From the NCBI GenBank assembly GCA_036172665.1, contig CM069880.1:6388501-6452500 (forward strand): DNA of 64,000 bases, written 5' to 3'. This DNA comes from Prosopocoilus inquinatus. Its lineage: Eukaryota > Arthropoda > Insecta > Coleoptera > Lucanidae. Positions 46,707 through 61,095 of this stretch are shown here, piece by piece. Position 1 is the first letter of the stretch, and each line of letters starts with the position of its first letter. Position numbers and translations under genes: made by a program. The notes under the pieces are model-generated. The model was not told the origin of the DNA. It made no database searches and saw only the letters and a program-made list of their open reading frames with translations.

Positions 46707-49700
46707 TTTAAAGTTATATAATTATTTCAAAATCCAATTTTGTACCGACTGAGGGTGAAAAGAAATCAATCCTTAACTGAATACAGTTGATGTCGTGTTG
46801 TCATAAATTGATTGATTAAAAGAATATTGTATTTGAGTAGAGAAAAAAAAAATCGAAGATAATAAAATAAAGAAATGTAGGAGAATTTATCTGGAGCTCC
46901 AATTATGCAAGCCAGAAGAGGATTGGGGCCGGAATGAATCAGAAGAGCGGACATTTATCAGACAGTCAGAGAAAAACAAGCAAGTTTAAGAGTAATATAT
47001 CCCTTAAATAAATGACAAGACAGTAAGTCGATGAACCGACGTCGGACATGAGGACACAATAACTGGTAACTTACATATATGGTATCTTCCGTTACAATAT
47101 GCGCGTAATCTCGCAACGCGAGAAAGACGGAGAGCTTTTTCTATTTTGATAAAAGTAGCAACTTTCTAATAACAGAAAAGGTTTTATCTGCGCAAATCCC
47201 GCAAGAATATAATTAAGTAAAAAAGATTTATTTTGCGGATGTCTTAATAAAGCAAAAACGTATAAGTTTCACGCGTATGGTATGTTATCAGGGTGAATAT
47301 AATATAACAATGATACATGAGACTTGGAATGCAAAAATTCTTAAAATATTTATATAACGAGAAAGGTACTTGAAAAGAAACTCTAAGATATTAAACATAC
47401 AAAACGTCAAATGCGTAGGCGGAAACGTTATTAATATCCAAAAGAAAAAAAAAGAAGAAAATGGAAAGGACAAGCGGCAAAATTTGCGCAGAATTTTTCT
47501 AATATAAAACGCGAAGGAAATACTTATTTCGTTGTAGCATGCCGATTAAAGAATTCTGTTTGAACGAAATAAAACAGAAAAAAAATGTCCATTGTCCTTC
47601 CATAACACGGATCATCAAGCAACTGACACGAGTCGTTATAAAAACTTAAAGGCGTCGTCGACGGCAGTCCTTGCCCAAGTTATATATTTTATTTGGTCTT
47701 ATAGGAGAAATGGGCCAGATATAAAACGTTAAATGACATTTTCTCAACGATCTTATTTCTTTTTACGCCCTCGCGGAAACCATTACAGATTAAAAAAAAT
47801 GTCCACCCCCCCCATATACACCACACTAATTCCTCTTGTTACCTTCAACCTAAGAAACGTCTACGTTTCAAATTCACTTTGTACCTTCCGCCAAACAAAC
47901 GGAACGAATTTGCATATAACCGTCCTAATAATTTCGTTCAATCTACATACAGATGTAACGACCAAAATAAAAATACATCTATGACCGGATAAAGATAGAA
48001 TTTATCTCTCTCTCTTGTAATTTACACAAAAAAATTCTATGTCATTCCCTGTAATTACTTGTGATAATAACACAGTGACCTTAACCCCACCTATTTATTA
48101 TTTCATCTATTAATACGCTTTTTAATATGCTGTCTGAAACTATAGTTCGCTTTTTAATTTGAGGATCCAACAGTGACTACTATAGTAGGTATGAATAAAA
48201 TGACGCTTGTAGCACAACAGGGTAAGTATATCTTATGAATATGATTTTAGTTGCATAGTGTAGATAGAAACTATGTATACCTACAATTGTACATATTACA
48301 GATTTATTGTTTATTGATTACAGTTTGAATTGTACGGTGTGCAATTAGCGTATCAATGTTAACTCTTGAATTGAACAAGTTTTGAAGAAGTGTTAATCGT
48401 GATTCCATTATGTTACCAGAAACCTAATTGCATTTCGCATGTGACTATGGTCCAGGGGATGAATTTAATGCGAATAATAAATTTAAACTAACCGCCGGTT
48501 AACAACGATAATATAATTAATATGGGTAATTAGTTCGAACAAAAACGGAATTTATCCCAGAGCGCGAATTAATTTTAATCGGGTGGTCTATTTAATTAAT
48601 ATGTTTTTTTTGTTGTTGTGCTATTGCGCAGTTGCTCGCTTGTAGCAAATAAGGACAAGTCTTTCATTCTGAGACATGAACTGTATGACCTACATAACTT
48701 GCGTATATACAAAGAGTGAGTCTCTAAAATTTAACAAATTATAAATTACTTCGAGTTCTGTAATAGTAGGTAATAAAAGAAGTTAGAGTTAGGAGCAACA
48801 GGGTTAATCCACAATTAATTAAAAAGTCGTTTAAAGTTAAAAACGTCGATTAATTTTTGCTCCCTTAATTGCGGACGTTCCAAAAGATTTATTTTTGCGA
48901 GATATTTCCAGAACTTCTGAAATCATAGAGCAATTATTTCCAGGGAATTTATTAAAATAGTTCGCCATCCACATCTGTCTCGGAGTTTAATATTAACTTT
49001 ATTCCACCATAAACAACTCAGACGCGGTCCGGTTGTGACTATCTCTCACAAGAGGGCTTCATGCCAACTAACAATTACTCGGGTTGCAACCTGGAAACCA
49101 AAATGAATAAGTCCACGACGACCGCAGAAGCTTTCAAAATAAATTTAACAATATTAATTTATGTAGTAGTAGCTAGGGTCCTTGTTCTAAAGATACGCAT
49201 GCACTTGTTTATTTGATCTTAACGCATAAAATGAAAAATAAATTAATTTAAGTCGACCTAAATACACTGTTATTTTGAGGCGGTACACAAAGTATAGCAT
49301 GATGACGAGGGATACAATCAGTTTATGAAGACCCTGTATATTTTCTTAATAAAATTATTCGCGAGTGTAGCAACGACGATGTTAATAAAAAAATACTGTT
49401 TATTTTCTTTGGTTGTGTGGCGGTTGTGACCGGAATGTTTAGGCTTTGGTTAAGGGAACGTGGAAGCAATAAAATTATTACAATACACGCACTTCCTTAA
49501 AACCATAGGGGAAATACAATGATAATATAAAGCGTAAAATATCGCGGAAAAGCGGCAACAAAATAGTCGACGATGACACAATAAACCAGTGTGTCGTGAT
49601 AAATATGTCAAAAATTAAAAATCCGCGTCACTTTCAGAAGCGCAGGGCGAATAAATTATTTCCCATTTCCGAGAATTTATTTTCGGCACTGTGAAAACTG

Positions 49701-50668
49701 GGCTCTTAAATTAAGAATTGATTCTATAACGTCATATTTGATATGTATTTATTCCGGATAGCAATACGATTTAATAAAAATTTACTCTGGGTGCACAATG
49801 AAAAGTTCGTTTGCTGCACGATCTCAGCGCCACCGTCGTTTTGTTAAAATATTTTCGACCTGAAACGGTGATTTTCTATGGATTCTCCAGTTAGAGGAGT
49901 TCATCCCCGGAAAAGTCGTCTGCATTTAGAAAGTTGCCGTAATGCCCGAGCAATGTAATTACAAACTTTTTTCCATTTTTCCCTGTCAAATCTGCTCAAG
50001 TCTTTCCGTCTCTTTTTTATTGTATTTTAATGAGGAAAATAAAATGAAAGGATGTCAGAATACAATTCAAGAACCGAAACCGATGAAGATTAATTAATTA
50101 ATCCAACCACATTTAAATATTAAATCTTTAAAATCGAAATACTAAATACCCAATACCCTTGTATATTATTAGAGTACATATCTCAGAAAAATAAACTTTC
50201 ATATCTCCCCAGATATTGTATAGTTATTATTGATCGTGATATTTTTTTGTTGCCTATAATAATAACTAATTCGGTTTTGAATTACATAAAAAGTGATTTT
50301 AAGGCTGGTTTAATATCGTAAATTATAGTGATTAAGTTTAGAAACGGTTTAATGAAAATTTGCCAACATAGAGAGGTGACACATTGAATAATGTATAGTC
50401 TAATTTTGGTACAGGGTCACCCGACATTGTACCTATGAGAATTACAGTTAAAAATATTCTGCGTTAAATTCTGTAGTTTTGTAAGGGTGGGCGGGGGCAT
50501 TATTGATGAAATGTAACTCGCTAAAGTATTATTTTTCTTATTGCAAGGAAGTTAAGGAAAAGTCAACGATCTTTTTTAATAAAATTTCCCCAACTGGTAT
50601 ATAGAAACTTGTACAACACGGCAGTATATTTCAGCGTTGTCAAGCTTTAAGTGTGTTAGTTGTTACAG
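46707..50668. other. No gene supported
   Basis: AT-rich with short open frames only. A CACCGT/ACGGTG imperfect inverted pair lies at 49830-49869. One ACCCTGTATA element-like end occurs near 49331. Confidence 0.5.
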
Positions 50669-50911
50669 GAAATGCATTTAACTCGAGCGATTCCAGGACG
50701 TCGTCCTGGTATTTCACAATATCCCAAGAAAATATTTTGCACATACACATTTAATAAAGCCATAGAAATTAGGTACGCCCGAGTTAAAATCACAAATGTT
50801 ACGGGTGTTAAATCAATTGGAACATTTCCAGAAGAAAAAGTAGTCACACATGTGCATTATGATCGGGTTTATACGTATAGAGAGAGAGACACTCCGAGGC
50901 AATATATACAC
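50669..50911 (+). CDS. Candidate 81-codon exon of unknown gene
   Basis: TAGTTGTTACAG (acceptor) precedes it and CGTAAGCAG (donor) follows. The 243 bp are open throughout, phase 0 at both ends. It reads EMHLTRAIPGRRPGISQYPK, then KIFCTYTFNKAIEIRYARVK, with THVHYDRVYTYRERDTPRQY near the end. Alternating hydrophobic and charged residues suggest beta strands. The R.AIP...(F/Y).Y.F...I...RV pattern is loosely reminiscent of insect MBF2-like secreted proteins, but I cannot confirm this. A signal-peptide exon was not found upstream nor a partner downstream. CCAGGACG-T-CGTCCTGG inside is a perfect 8-bp hairpin that explains GRRPG being read on both strands. The frame is 96 codons in total and continues a little past the donor. 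Confidence 0.45.
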
Positions 50912-53900
50912 GTAAGCAGAATTTATCCAACATTTGCATATCAATATTAACGGCCATAACGTCGTAAAAATGAAAATTTGCTCGGCCAGATCTGAGAATA
51001 ATTCGCTCCCCTATTTATCACACGTACATTGGATAGATAGCTTCCTATCTCTCACCGTCCTTCGAGAAAATTTCATTTTTCCAAGGGAATATTCCGTAAA
51101 AAACACGCTCTCGGATTTTTCCAAGTTCCGGGCGAACGGAAGCAGTATAGGCTGGAATCTTACACCTTTCCTTACACGGTAAGGATTTAAGTTCTCTAAG
51201 AAAACCCTCCTCTCGAATTTCCGGTTTCACTCAGACTTCACTGTGAATAAAACAATTTTTTTCTCTTTTCTTAGTTCCAAATCACTTTTGAAAATTAGAA
51301 GTTTTTTTTTAATTACCCAATACACCGTGCGATATCAAAAAATTAAAATTTATGTCCACTCTTTTTGGTTACCATCGAGAATTATTCCAGCACGCGCTTT
51401 ATTTCATATTACATATAAATTTTAACCGACTTCATAACTGAAAATAAAACAAATAGGAAAACGAATTACCCCCTAACACTGACAGATGTTCCCAATATGA
51501 AGCCGACGTATCTCAGGGCGAAATGTAATTACAGGGGTAATTGATGTCAATCGATGAACATTCCACATTATGTTTGAAATTTTATGAAGCATGTTTAATA
51601 CAGCAACAAGCAAACTTGCTGTGTGCATCATAAACACTTACCGCCGGGAAACCGCTACACGTGTTCCTTTATGGGACCAGTCAGATTAACGAAGTAAATA
51701 CGTTATTACTTTCGGTAAATCAAAATTACGTAGCCAAGCAAGGGTCAAAACCCACGGACCGCTTTTAACATTAACAGTGTAAGAAGTCACTCTATAATTT
51801 TTGAGGGATGAATGTGTTTTTGGGATTATATCAATCCTTTGAAGCGAGTGCACGAGGATAAGGGCTAAAAACTATACTATTCAGTTTTGCACTTGCAAAA
51901 TAACCGAGAACGTCCAAAAGATGTTTTTGGAGGGAGCAATAGAAAATAATAAAACGTTTTAAGGTTTACTAAAAGTGAATGAACAACAATATAACCCTTA
52001 TATACATTGAGTATTCAGCAAACACAAAACATCTTGAATTCTAAAGTCCCAGATTCAGTTCCCCATTCTGTTCGTTTGCGGCAGCACTGTTTCGAGTGTT
52101 ACGCTGTGCGGATCTCGTCATTTACAATTTTAATGTGTACGATTAACTTGTATCCCCCTTACCCCCCTCTCATTATTCGAAACGACAAAATTCGTTCTTT
52201 GTTACGTACATACGTACAACATACAATCACTACCGCAATCGAGCCGCTCATTAACGTTCCTACCGTTCGATCGATGAACGTTTTTGTGTTTAATCCTTTT
52301 TAAACGCTCATACTTCATTAAAACGCGATGTCGAACGCCAAAATTGAATTTAATGTTTGTTATATGTATATATATATATAGAGCTTTATTAACTATTACA
52401 TTGAATTAACTTTATCCGAAGTATTGAGCCGACTACTAATTGCATCAACATGCTGTCGAATAAATCCAAACCTATTTAATTTCAACATTGTTACACTTCA
52501 AAATAACACCAACTATTTACTACAGAATGACAATATATAAAGAAGATTGTGAATGTTTTCTCACTCTCTCACTGTTCCACGCATATTTTCTCTCTTACAT
52601 TTACTGCTATAACCAAAACTATCCAATACAACCTGCATAAATAACACTAACATGTTGCATCAATATACACCTAAAATTTTAAATAAAATAATAAATAATG
52701 ATATTAAACCTTTCGTTTAGGTGAATATGGATATAAATTAATAGTAACAAAGTCGGGTTTTCTCTCTCACATCTACTGGTATAATTAAAATAATCCAATA
52801 TGACCTCTATAATATTCTACCTCAAGGGAACATATCCGTATACAGAAAAAAAACCGGTCAGTAAGGTACATCGATTTACTTGATTGGATATATATTATGT
52901 AAAGTAGCAGTTTTCTTTTTTCATAATAATATTTTGTTTCAAAAATAAAACCTCGTCGTCGTTTCATGGTAAATCATATCCCACACGTTAAATAAAAGCC
53001 AAACAAATTTTATTACATTGAAAAACCGCCCCTTTCAAAGAGCAACCAACCAGCTCAAGAGTACGCCACTTTTCGCTCATTTTCCTTTATTGTATTTTGC
53101 ACTGAAGCTGGAAGTTCTACTCGAGTACGTTGTTTTTTTTTGTTACCCCAAAGGCAGCTTGCTCGTTAGAGAAAATAAAAAAGTCTTCAAAACAATTTTA
53201 TGGTAAACAATAAATATCTTTCGCAAAATAAAAACTATATTTATTTCTCGGACGGAGATTGGAGTCAAAGAGTAGATAATAGATCAGGATAAGATAAACA
53301 ATTATGAAACAATTCTCGTCGGACTGAAAGCTGAAATAAAATTGCGTTTCTAAAAGGAGCAAATCCCCGTTTAAAATAATTCATGTAGATAAATACAAAA
53401 ACGTGATCGCCCCCGTTTCAAAAACAGTTTGAGCTAATTACAAACTGCAACTTCTGGTTGTTAGGAGGGCGTAACTCTAAAGTCTTGCAAGTCCTGACCT
53501 CAAAAAAAGGAGGTTACAGTCGGTTCTGTTAGTTTATTCACACGGCATTATATATTTTCTAGCCCGAAACAAATTAATATTCCTTGCACACTATAAAGAA
53601 TAAACAAATGGAGAAATTAATTTACAATCTTAATCAAAAAGTTTGCGCTTCTAATTTGATTTCATTTCTACCTTAATTATGAAACTGTTACATAAATAGC
53701 TTCTAATTCTTTAAAAAAAAATAATTGGCTTATTGATAATTTATTTAAGATGAAAGAAAAAATTAACAAGTATAATCAATAATCGGTTACGAAACTTTAA
53801 AAAACTGAATATTGACTTATATAGGGACAACACAATTATTTAAAAATATTCCATGACGATTTTAATAGACAGGTCATTCAGGAGTCCTTACTGTACAGCT

Positions 53901-56900
53901 CTCATCATATCTGTTTCCTGTTTCGTAATCAGCTATTACCTTCCATTCGTTGTTTGTCAACCCACCATGTTATATGTTATTTGATATTAGTCTATCAAGA
54001 AGGGTTGCTAATTGTATACTATAAAAATACCACAACAACGCATCATTTCATGCCAGGGCCGATACGTTTACTTATCACATTGAGAACTCAAATAACAAGG
54101 TAATATGATATGATCAAGGTAATATGAAATAAATATGGCGTGCTTTGTTACATCATCTTCATACTGTTACAATAACATTGCATGCAAACCTGCATTGAAA
54201 TGATTGAGTTATCATTTACTTAAAGCCTCCTGAATATAGATGCAGTTTTTTTCCGATTCAACGAAACAATCGGTATACAATGTGTCTCTAGTGTCAATAT
54301 CATAAATTACGTAGTAGATTCCTCATCGGTGACAAAATAGGCTTGTACAGTTGTCCGGAAGTGCTTTGTTAAGTTACAAGGTATTAAAAGTTTTCTCAAA
54401 AATTTAGTTTTGCTTTGACATCTCGAGAATACGTCAATGAATTAATGCCAAATTTAGTGACAACTTTTCAGATTTTCATATTTATCTGTTCCCAAAGTAT
54501 TGCATGGATAACTCTAAGCGCCATTAAAAAAATTAAATGTTTTAATTTATTGGATGTGGAATGAACTAATTATGTATGTGGCTAATCTAAATTTCGCTAA
54601 CTTTTGCGTGTCGGCGAGCGTTTTAAATAAATGAATATTTAGGTCGAAAAGAAAATATTAATTATTTATTCTTTTATCAGTAGTCATGACATGTAAATGT
54701 GCTCCAGTGGGTGAAGAATAATCAAATAAAGTTTGTTCCGGGAATCGCATAAAACACATCTGTGACTTTTACGGGTTCATTCTTCATTGATGCTCATTTC
54801 TGGTAATACGGAAAAACGGGGGAACGCAAAACATTTATTCAAATGTACTTCTTGCGGATATTATAAATCGCCATACGAGGCAATAAAAACACAAAATTGT
54901 TTGATGCCACGTATAATACAGCGAGCAGTATCAGAAGCAGTACGTTTCGAACAATAACAAAAAGAGTTATAAAATATGGCCGAACTACAATGGGAAATAC
55001 TTTTCGTTGTTGGTCTGACAGAGAAATTGTCCAGCGACTTAGTAAATTGATATTTTTAAAAACGTATTTCTCGGTGCGCAAGAAAAGAATCAAAATGTTG
55101 CAATTTGTCATTCGACCCTTCGCTTGTAATAAAACATATACGACACTCTGGAGACAAATATTATTGATACCACACAACGGAATGCGTTTTACTGTCGTTT
55201 CTAATACAATAAATTATTCCCATTCGCTCGCAACGATTAAACAAGTCTTAAATGCTCTTTTAAACCTTCTTCCAAACACATACATCACTCATCCGAAACA
55301 CGGTGGCATTAATTTCATTTTCTTCCTCCCCTTCTTTTCGCCATTTCATTTCCGAACATTAAAACGAAAATGTGCCGCTAATAACTCTCGCTAACGAAAT
55401 TAGCAAAACGCTTTCGAATACGATGCGATACGAATCGGCCACCCTACTCCAAATATTAAATTTCTCTACTCATCCGTCCTTTATTTCTCACGACAAATTA
55501 ACAACTCCCGCTTTAAAGGTATAAATAATTTCGGGACAAAGTTTCAGTTAGCTAATTAATCCGTATAATATTACATATCCTCAATTACACAACACGACGG
55601 TTATATATTTACAAGATGACAGATATTACCAAGGAAATATGATATAAATTTCAAATTATTTATTGTGCTTATAAAACCGGGTATACATACTCAAGCGCAT
55701 ATTGGACGTTAAGACAATAAAGAGGAAACCGTTGATTCATAGGTTTTTCAAACAACTAGTGCAATGGCGTTCTCAAATAAAATCTCCACTCTGCAGGAAC
55801 CAGCGAGTTGTTGACGTTAATTTTTTTAAGACTGATTTCATTTTGAAAAAGAGAATTATACAGCAATCTCTTTATACGCATATGTACGACAAAGAAAATT
55901 ATAAAAAAATTCAGAAAGTTTAACGCGATTATCGTTTTTTAAAGTCCTGACACTGGCACAGTGAATTAATTGTATCCCTGTTTAGGCGTTGCCGCAGTAC
56001 GAAAAGATCGCTCTGAAGCACTCTCAGAGTATCTCCATTTTGTTTTAACCTCAAGTAAAAACAGAGGATGAAGATACTCTCAGGGTATCAAAAACGCTAT
56101 TAGAATTTTAATTAAATAAATAAAATTCTCAGATTACTAGAAATTACCAGCGCTCCAGATTCACATACGTCAATACGTCATCATGACAAGTTAAGTAGGA
56201 TTAAAAGGGGAAAAAATGTAGTTCCGATTTGTAATTAAATTGTGATTAAAAAGTACGCGTACACGTGCGAAACTAAATTGAGGCAAGCGATTGGGGGAAT
56301 AATATCTTGGCCGACTTTGTGTGACTTTCCTGGGGTCGTAGTTGACGGCGATTATACTTAAGGGAAATACAGAATAAATTACGGGAAGCTGCATCGACGA
56401 ACTGTCAAATTAAATAATAGATGATCGCGAATCGTTTTTATTACGACACACTCTCCCGTTTTAAATTCGCGAAAATACAAATAAGCAGGGAGCGAACTTT
56501 TTTTTTGCAAGAGACGTTCTTCTTTTATTGTAGGTAGGTATACCAAACAAAAATTTATTTATTGTAAACAATTGAATTTGCGAAGCGCCCTGTATGTAAA
56601 TACATATACCGGTCGTTGAATCAAACTGAGATCATAGAAATAATTTAATGGAAACAAATACTATAAGGATATAAAGTAGGGAGGTGCCTTCGTAAAAGGC
56701 TAGAGCGTACAAAGCCTTGCGTGTATGACCTATGATCTTACTTTACAACAACAATCAGTGTGTAGGGCGATTAATTTGTATTTTAACAATTATTCATATT
56801 ATCAAGTGAACTGTAAATGAAGCAAGTGAGAAAAAAAGGGAGACTTGAATGATTTGAATTGTCAAGTGAAGTAGATTGATTTCGTGTGATCAAATTACCA

Positions 56901-58689
56901 ATTTAAATTTTGCAAATGTAATCGAGCAAAGTGTTTCTAAATCGCAGAGGCAAAATGAATGTTTTTTTGAAAGTCGTGGGCCGGATTGTCCATTTTTCCG
57001 TTGGATGACGCAAGTCAACCTTCACAAACTGACAAGTCGGCGTGGGCCGGCATCCTATTCATGCGTTTCAAGGTTACTACATTACAAAATGATTGTAACA
57101 CTTAAGACGGTCTGGGGCAATCAATTTAAACAGCGGCGTAATTTCGTTGCGGGGACACTAAACAAGCGAATAATTAAGGAATTTGTTTTCGGTTGACGCG
57201 CGCGTTCGATATCTTGCGTCCGTGCGATATTCTGTTGTGCAATAAATTACTTAATTGAATAGCGTTAACTATTACGGTCGCGTGGGCGTCCTTTATAACA
57301 TTTACCACAAGATAAGGAGGTTAGATGTTACAAACAAGAATAGTTGTTTCAACTTCGCTTAACGACTCATATCTACAGTTTGCGAAATGGAATAATCAAA
57401 ACACAAATAGATTGTTTATTTTAAAGAGAAATTTCGATTATTACATCTATTCACATCAACATCAACTTCTTTTAAAACTTGGAAAAAGGCGGAGGCAGTT
57501 GATTTTTTGTTTTGTAGGAGGGCTGCCAAAGGGGATTGGTTTAAATGCGCGCGCATTTTCCACTCAAAACCAAACATACGGTATTAGGCTTCTTATTTCT
57601 ATTTATTTCGTCCTCAAAGAAACACACCTGATTTCCAAAGTCACTTTCACTCGATTAATTGTTTGTCTATCATTCAACGTCAGCAGGAATTGAAGACTAG
57701 AAGGTCGAAGTTGACTTTTTTGTAGTTTATCAAGATCTTTGTTTATCCGTAAAAGCTTGCGTAATTTGATCTTACTCCATTCAAAAAAAGTGTTGCTAAG
57801 TGAAGTACGTTGTTTGATGATGTCTCGTTTGTAGTTTGTTTACCAAAATGGTGTAGAAGAAAAGAAATTCGTTCACAAAACATGTCAACAGTGTCCAAGC
57901 TTAGATATTTACTTCAGTTGGATTTAAGGCTCTAATTCTTTTCGAATACGGTATTTACGAATTTCCAAAGACATGTTTTTCTTTTTATTTTATATTTTCG
58001 CCCGAAAAAATCGGTTTCATTTTTATCGGTATTGTTTGTCCTGACGAGCAAAATATTTATGTTTTTTTTTTATTTTATAAATCTTCTTACAGAATGATAA
58101 AGTAACACAAATGATAATGTAATGTGACTTTTTCCTGGCGGAAACGATTTAAACGTAGCCCTATTTTTATTCAATAACGCCGGAGCTAATGATCCGGAAA
58201 TAAATAATTAAAGCCATCTCGGAAGTTTCTCTAATAAATTTATCTTTGGATGTAAAAACGTAAATAACTCGGGTTTATTTATCAATATCCGGTGGCGAAT
58301 TGCGATGATCGAATTTGTTTTTCTTTCTCTTCGAATGTGAGTTATTATCGAAACCGGAGGAAAAGCCTCATGTTACATAGCAACAATTAATCCGTTCTGA
58401 CGCTCGCGAAATTAATAATTCCCCATCGAAATTAAACGCGCAAATATTTTTCCTTTTGTTCGGAAAATCATCTGAAATCCAAAATCATTTATTCCAGCGC
58501 GCGCAAATAGACCGAAATTAATTAAATTTTAACAAGGCCTGTGCCCACAAGAGAATTTTACAGACCGAGTTGTATATGGTTACTATTAAATTGTTTCGTA
58601 ATTTCGCAAATACCACGGCTTTTATTATAAATAATCAACGCGAATGCAAAAGCGTAAGTAAGGACTCCCTAAGAATTTTCATTAAAATA
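50912..58689. other. No gene supported
   Basis: The longest open frame in the window (165 codons, 54897-55394, plus) and its hydrophobic antisense partner (55177-54839) lie here; neither has motif or splice support. A 14-bp direct repeat ACTCTCAG(A/G)GTATC occurs near 56018 and 56075. CGCCCTGTATGTAAATACA near 56586 resembles a MITE end. Confidence 0.5.
52599..52815. repeat. Two ~53-bp direct copies 159 bp apart
   Basis: TTCTCTCT(T/C)ACAT(T/C)TACTG(C/G)TATAA(C/T) followed by (A/T)ATCCAATA(C/T)(A/G)ACCT occurs at about 52599 and again at about 52758. Confidence 0.7.
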
Positions 58690-59560
58690 TTTGAGGGGGG
58701 AAAAATATCAAAAATTCAATCGAAACTCCCAACCAAAATTAATTCATTCAAATGGATTCTAATAATTAAATTCCAATGGCGAGAGAGACAACAGATAAAT
58801 CTGGTTCACTACACAAAAAAAAGTTTCACAAAAAATTCAATCTGATATATAGGTATACGTATATGTACATATATTGCCGAAGGAATTCAAGCAAAAATCG
58901 TTTCAGATGAATAAAATTTCTTATTAAACATACTTCAACAAGCGCAGCAAAAAAATGCCAAAATTACTCAAAGATCCTTTTTTAATAACAAGATTCCTTT
59001 CATATAATAAAAAAAAAACGATTTCAAACTTTGTATTATTGACAGTAAACTAATGTTTTTAAAGCAAACAGAAAATGAATTTTCCAAGCACGACATATAA
59101 GTAACCGATTTGAGAAGGGAAAACTAAATTGCAAAAATTCAACCAAAACTCCAAGAAATAAAACCAATCAATCTAATTGTAATTAAATTCCGAGGACGAG
59201 AAAAAATAGAAAGGGGAGAAAACAGTAATTTGGCACTGACTGTTAAATTATTATAAAAAACTGTCAGAATTTGAAGAATCTTAGTGTATTCTTTTTTTTA
59301 ATTAAAACATGAATTCCAAATTTTTTTTATAAAAACTTTCTAGGCGTTGAAATGGTGACCTCGAGTGAAGAAAGAAAAGGAGGAGAAAAATGTAGTGAAC
59401 AATAACTAATGTTGGAATAATGGTTTTAAAGCAGATAATTTAGAAAATGGAAAATGAATTTCCCAACCAAGATACACAAACCGATTCGGAATGAAGAGAA
59501 AACTTGAATTCGAAAGCCGACACAATTACGACTTGAAATATCCGAAACCTTGGTTAGTTA
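58690..59560. repeat. Degenerate tandem repeat, period about 350-430 bp
   Basis: AAAAATTCAA(T/C)C(G/A)AAACTCC with a later TAATTAAATTCC(A/G)A(T/G)G.CGAGA occurs near 58708 and 59136. An ACTAATGTT...GGTTTTAAAGCA...AAAATGAATTT block occurs near 59051 and 59406. Each block is followed by CCAA(G/C)(C/A).(C/A)GA.A and AGGGAAAACT or AGAGAAAACT. Copies are strongly diverged. Confidence 0.5.
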
Positions 59561-60424
59561 TGACTTAAAATAATTGGCAATAAATCAAGAAAATTAAGGA
59601 ATTCATTTTGCGGGTTTTTCAATTCGTTTTGTGTGTTTGAAATGATACGTGTAATAAATCACGGTTTTTTAAACTGTTAATAGAAAATGGGCTATTCGCC
59701 CCCCTAGAAATTGATCCAGGGAAGACTATTTTTCATAATTTCAGCGGCAAATTTAACTATCTGACGGAAAAGGCCAAAAAACGTGCGCGAATTTTCATCG
59801 AATGTTAAGATGTAAGTGTTTCCCTCCCCTATTTCATTTCTTTTCGTAATAAATTATAAAAATAAAACAAAAAAATGCCCGAGTATTCCGGGTGGTTGTG
59901 GTTCGAGTCCTGTTTAAGCCGCTTTATATCTGGTGATTTATTGCTTGGAATATATAAATTTAATTACGGGCTAGTGCTAAAATGTACAAATGGCATTTCT
60001 GATTTACCCAAATTATCAGCTTCGGCGGCGAAAGGTCCGAATATGAAGACACAAAAAAACAAAATCATCGCTGGTCGAAAGTCACTCACTCATTTTGCAA
60101 CTCGAAAAAATAAACGGCATTGCGAAATTACTATTTTTTTTAATAGTTAAATAATGTGAAAAAAATTATCTAGGCAACAAGGAGGCGTTTTACTCGGTGG
60201 AAATGTCAAGTCGTTCACGATTTCATATTACGACACGCAGCCCACACAAACACGTGCTCTTTGCTGTACATTCAACGAAAGCCGGAACGTCACTGAATAC
60301 TGGAAGAAGCTGCGGAACATTCGTTCGTCACGAATGGACCAAAAGCACGAAACTCCACGATTATTAACGACTTCTAAAAATTCGCCACTATCACTCTCAT
60401 TATTCCACCCTATCAGAATACTGT
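59561..60424. other. No gene supported
   Basis: A 91-codon open frame at 59875-60150 has no domain I recognise. Confidence 0.5.
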
Positions 60425-61095
60425 CATGAAATCATACCTGACAATTTTCACCGCCCATCAGTAACAACAATTAAGTAGCAGCCCTGTACATCTCAAAAAA
60501 AAACCGAAAACTTCCATCACATATTTACAAATTGCTATTGCAGAAATCCAAAATCAAAAAAAAGTGTAATAGGAAATGTAGAACGGAAATCATGTTTACA
60601 AAATAAAAAAAAAAACGGATGATTACTGAATAAATAAACAAAGGCAAGATTTCTTTACCTTGTCCTCGTTTAAACAATATTTTAATAAATTTAGATTTGA
60701 TTAAGATTCTCAAAAATAAATTAAAAATTAAATTATACATGACAATTGTTACAATAATTAAGTAGCACCCATGTACATCTCGAAAAAGAAACAAAACTTC
60801 CAAAAACACTTGCAACACATGTTTACAACTTTTTAACGCAGAAATTTGTCAAAATCAAAAAATGCAGTATGAAAAAAGTAGAACGGAAATCAAGCTTGCA
60901 AAATAATAAAAGACTCATGATAACTGAATAAATAAACAAAGGCAAAATTTCTTTAGCTTGTCATCGTTTAAACACTATTTTAATTAATTTAGATTTGAGT
61001 AAGGCTCTCAAAAATAAATTAAAAATTAAATTATACATGACAATTCTCACCGTGCGCAAATAATAAAATTTAAGTAGCACCCCTGCACAGGTTTC
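60425..61095. repeat. Tandem repeat, about 2 full units of roughly 290-310 bp plus partial ends
   Basis: The landmark TTAAGTAGCA(G/C)CC(C/A)(T/C)G recurs at 60471, 60758 and 61070. The units share GTAGAACGGAAATCA, ACTGAATAAATAAACAAAGGCAA, CGTTTAAACA and TCAAAAATAAATTAAAAATT. The upstream partial unit ends with TGACAATTTTCACCG, matching TGACAATTCTCACCG at the end of unit 2. No conserved reading frame is present. Confidence 0.9.

Noticed and set aside
54897..55394. Longest ORF in the window (165 codons, plus strand)
   Set aside because: No domain, signal or splice context. The antisense strand is also open for 112 codons, typical of a stop-poor patch.
59875..59925. GGTTCGAGTCC resembling a tRNA B box
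   Set aside because: No A box upstream, and no acceptor or anticodon stem can be formed around it.
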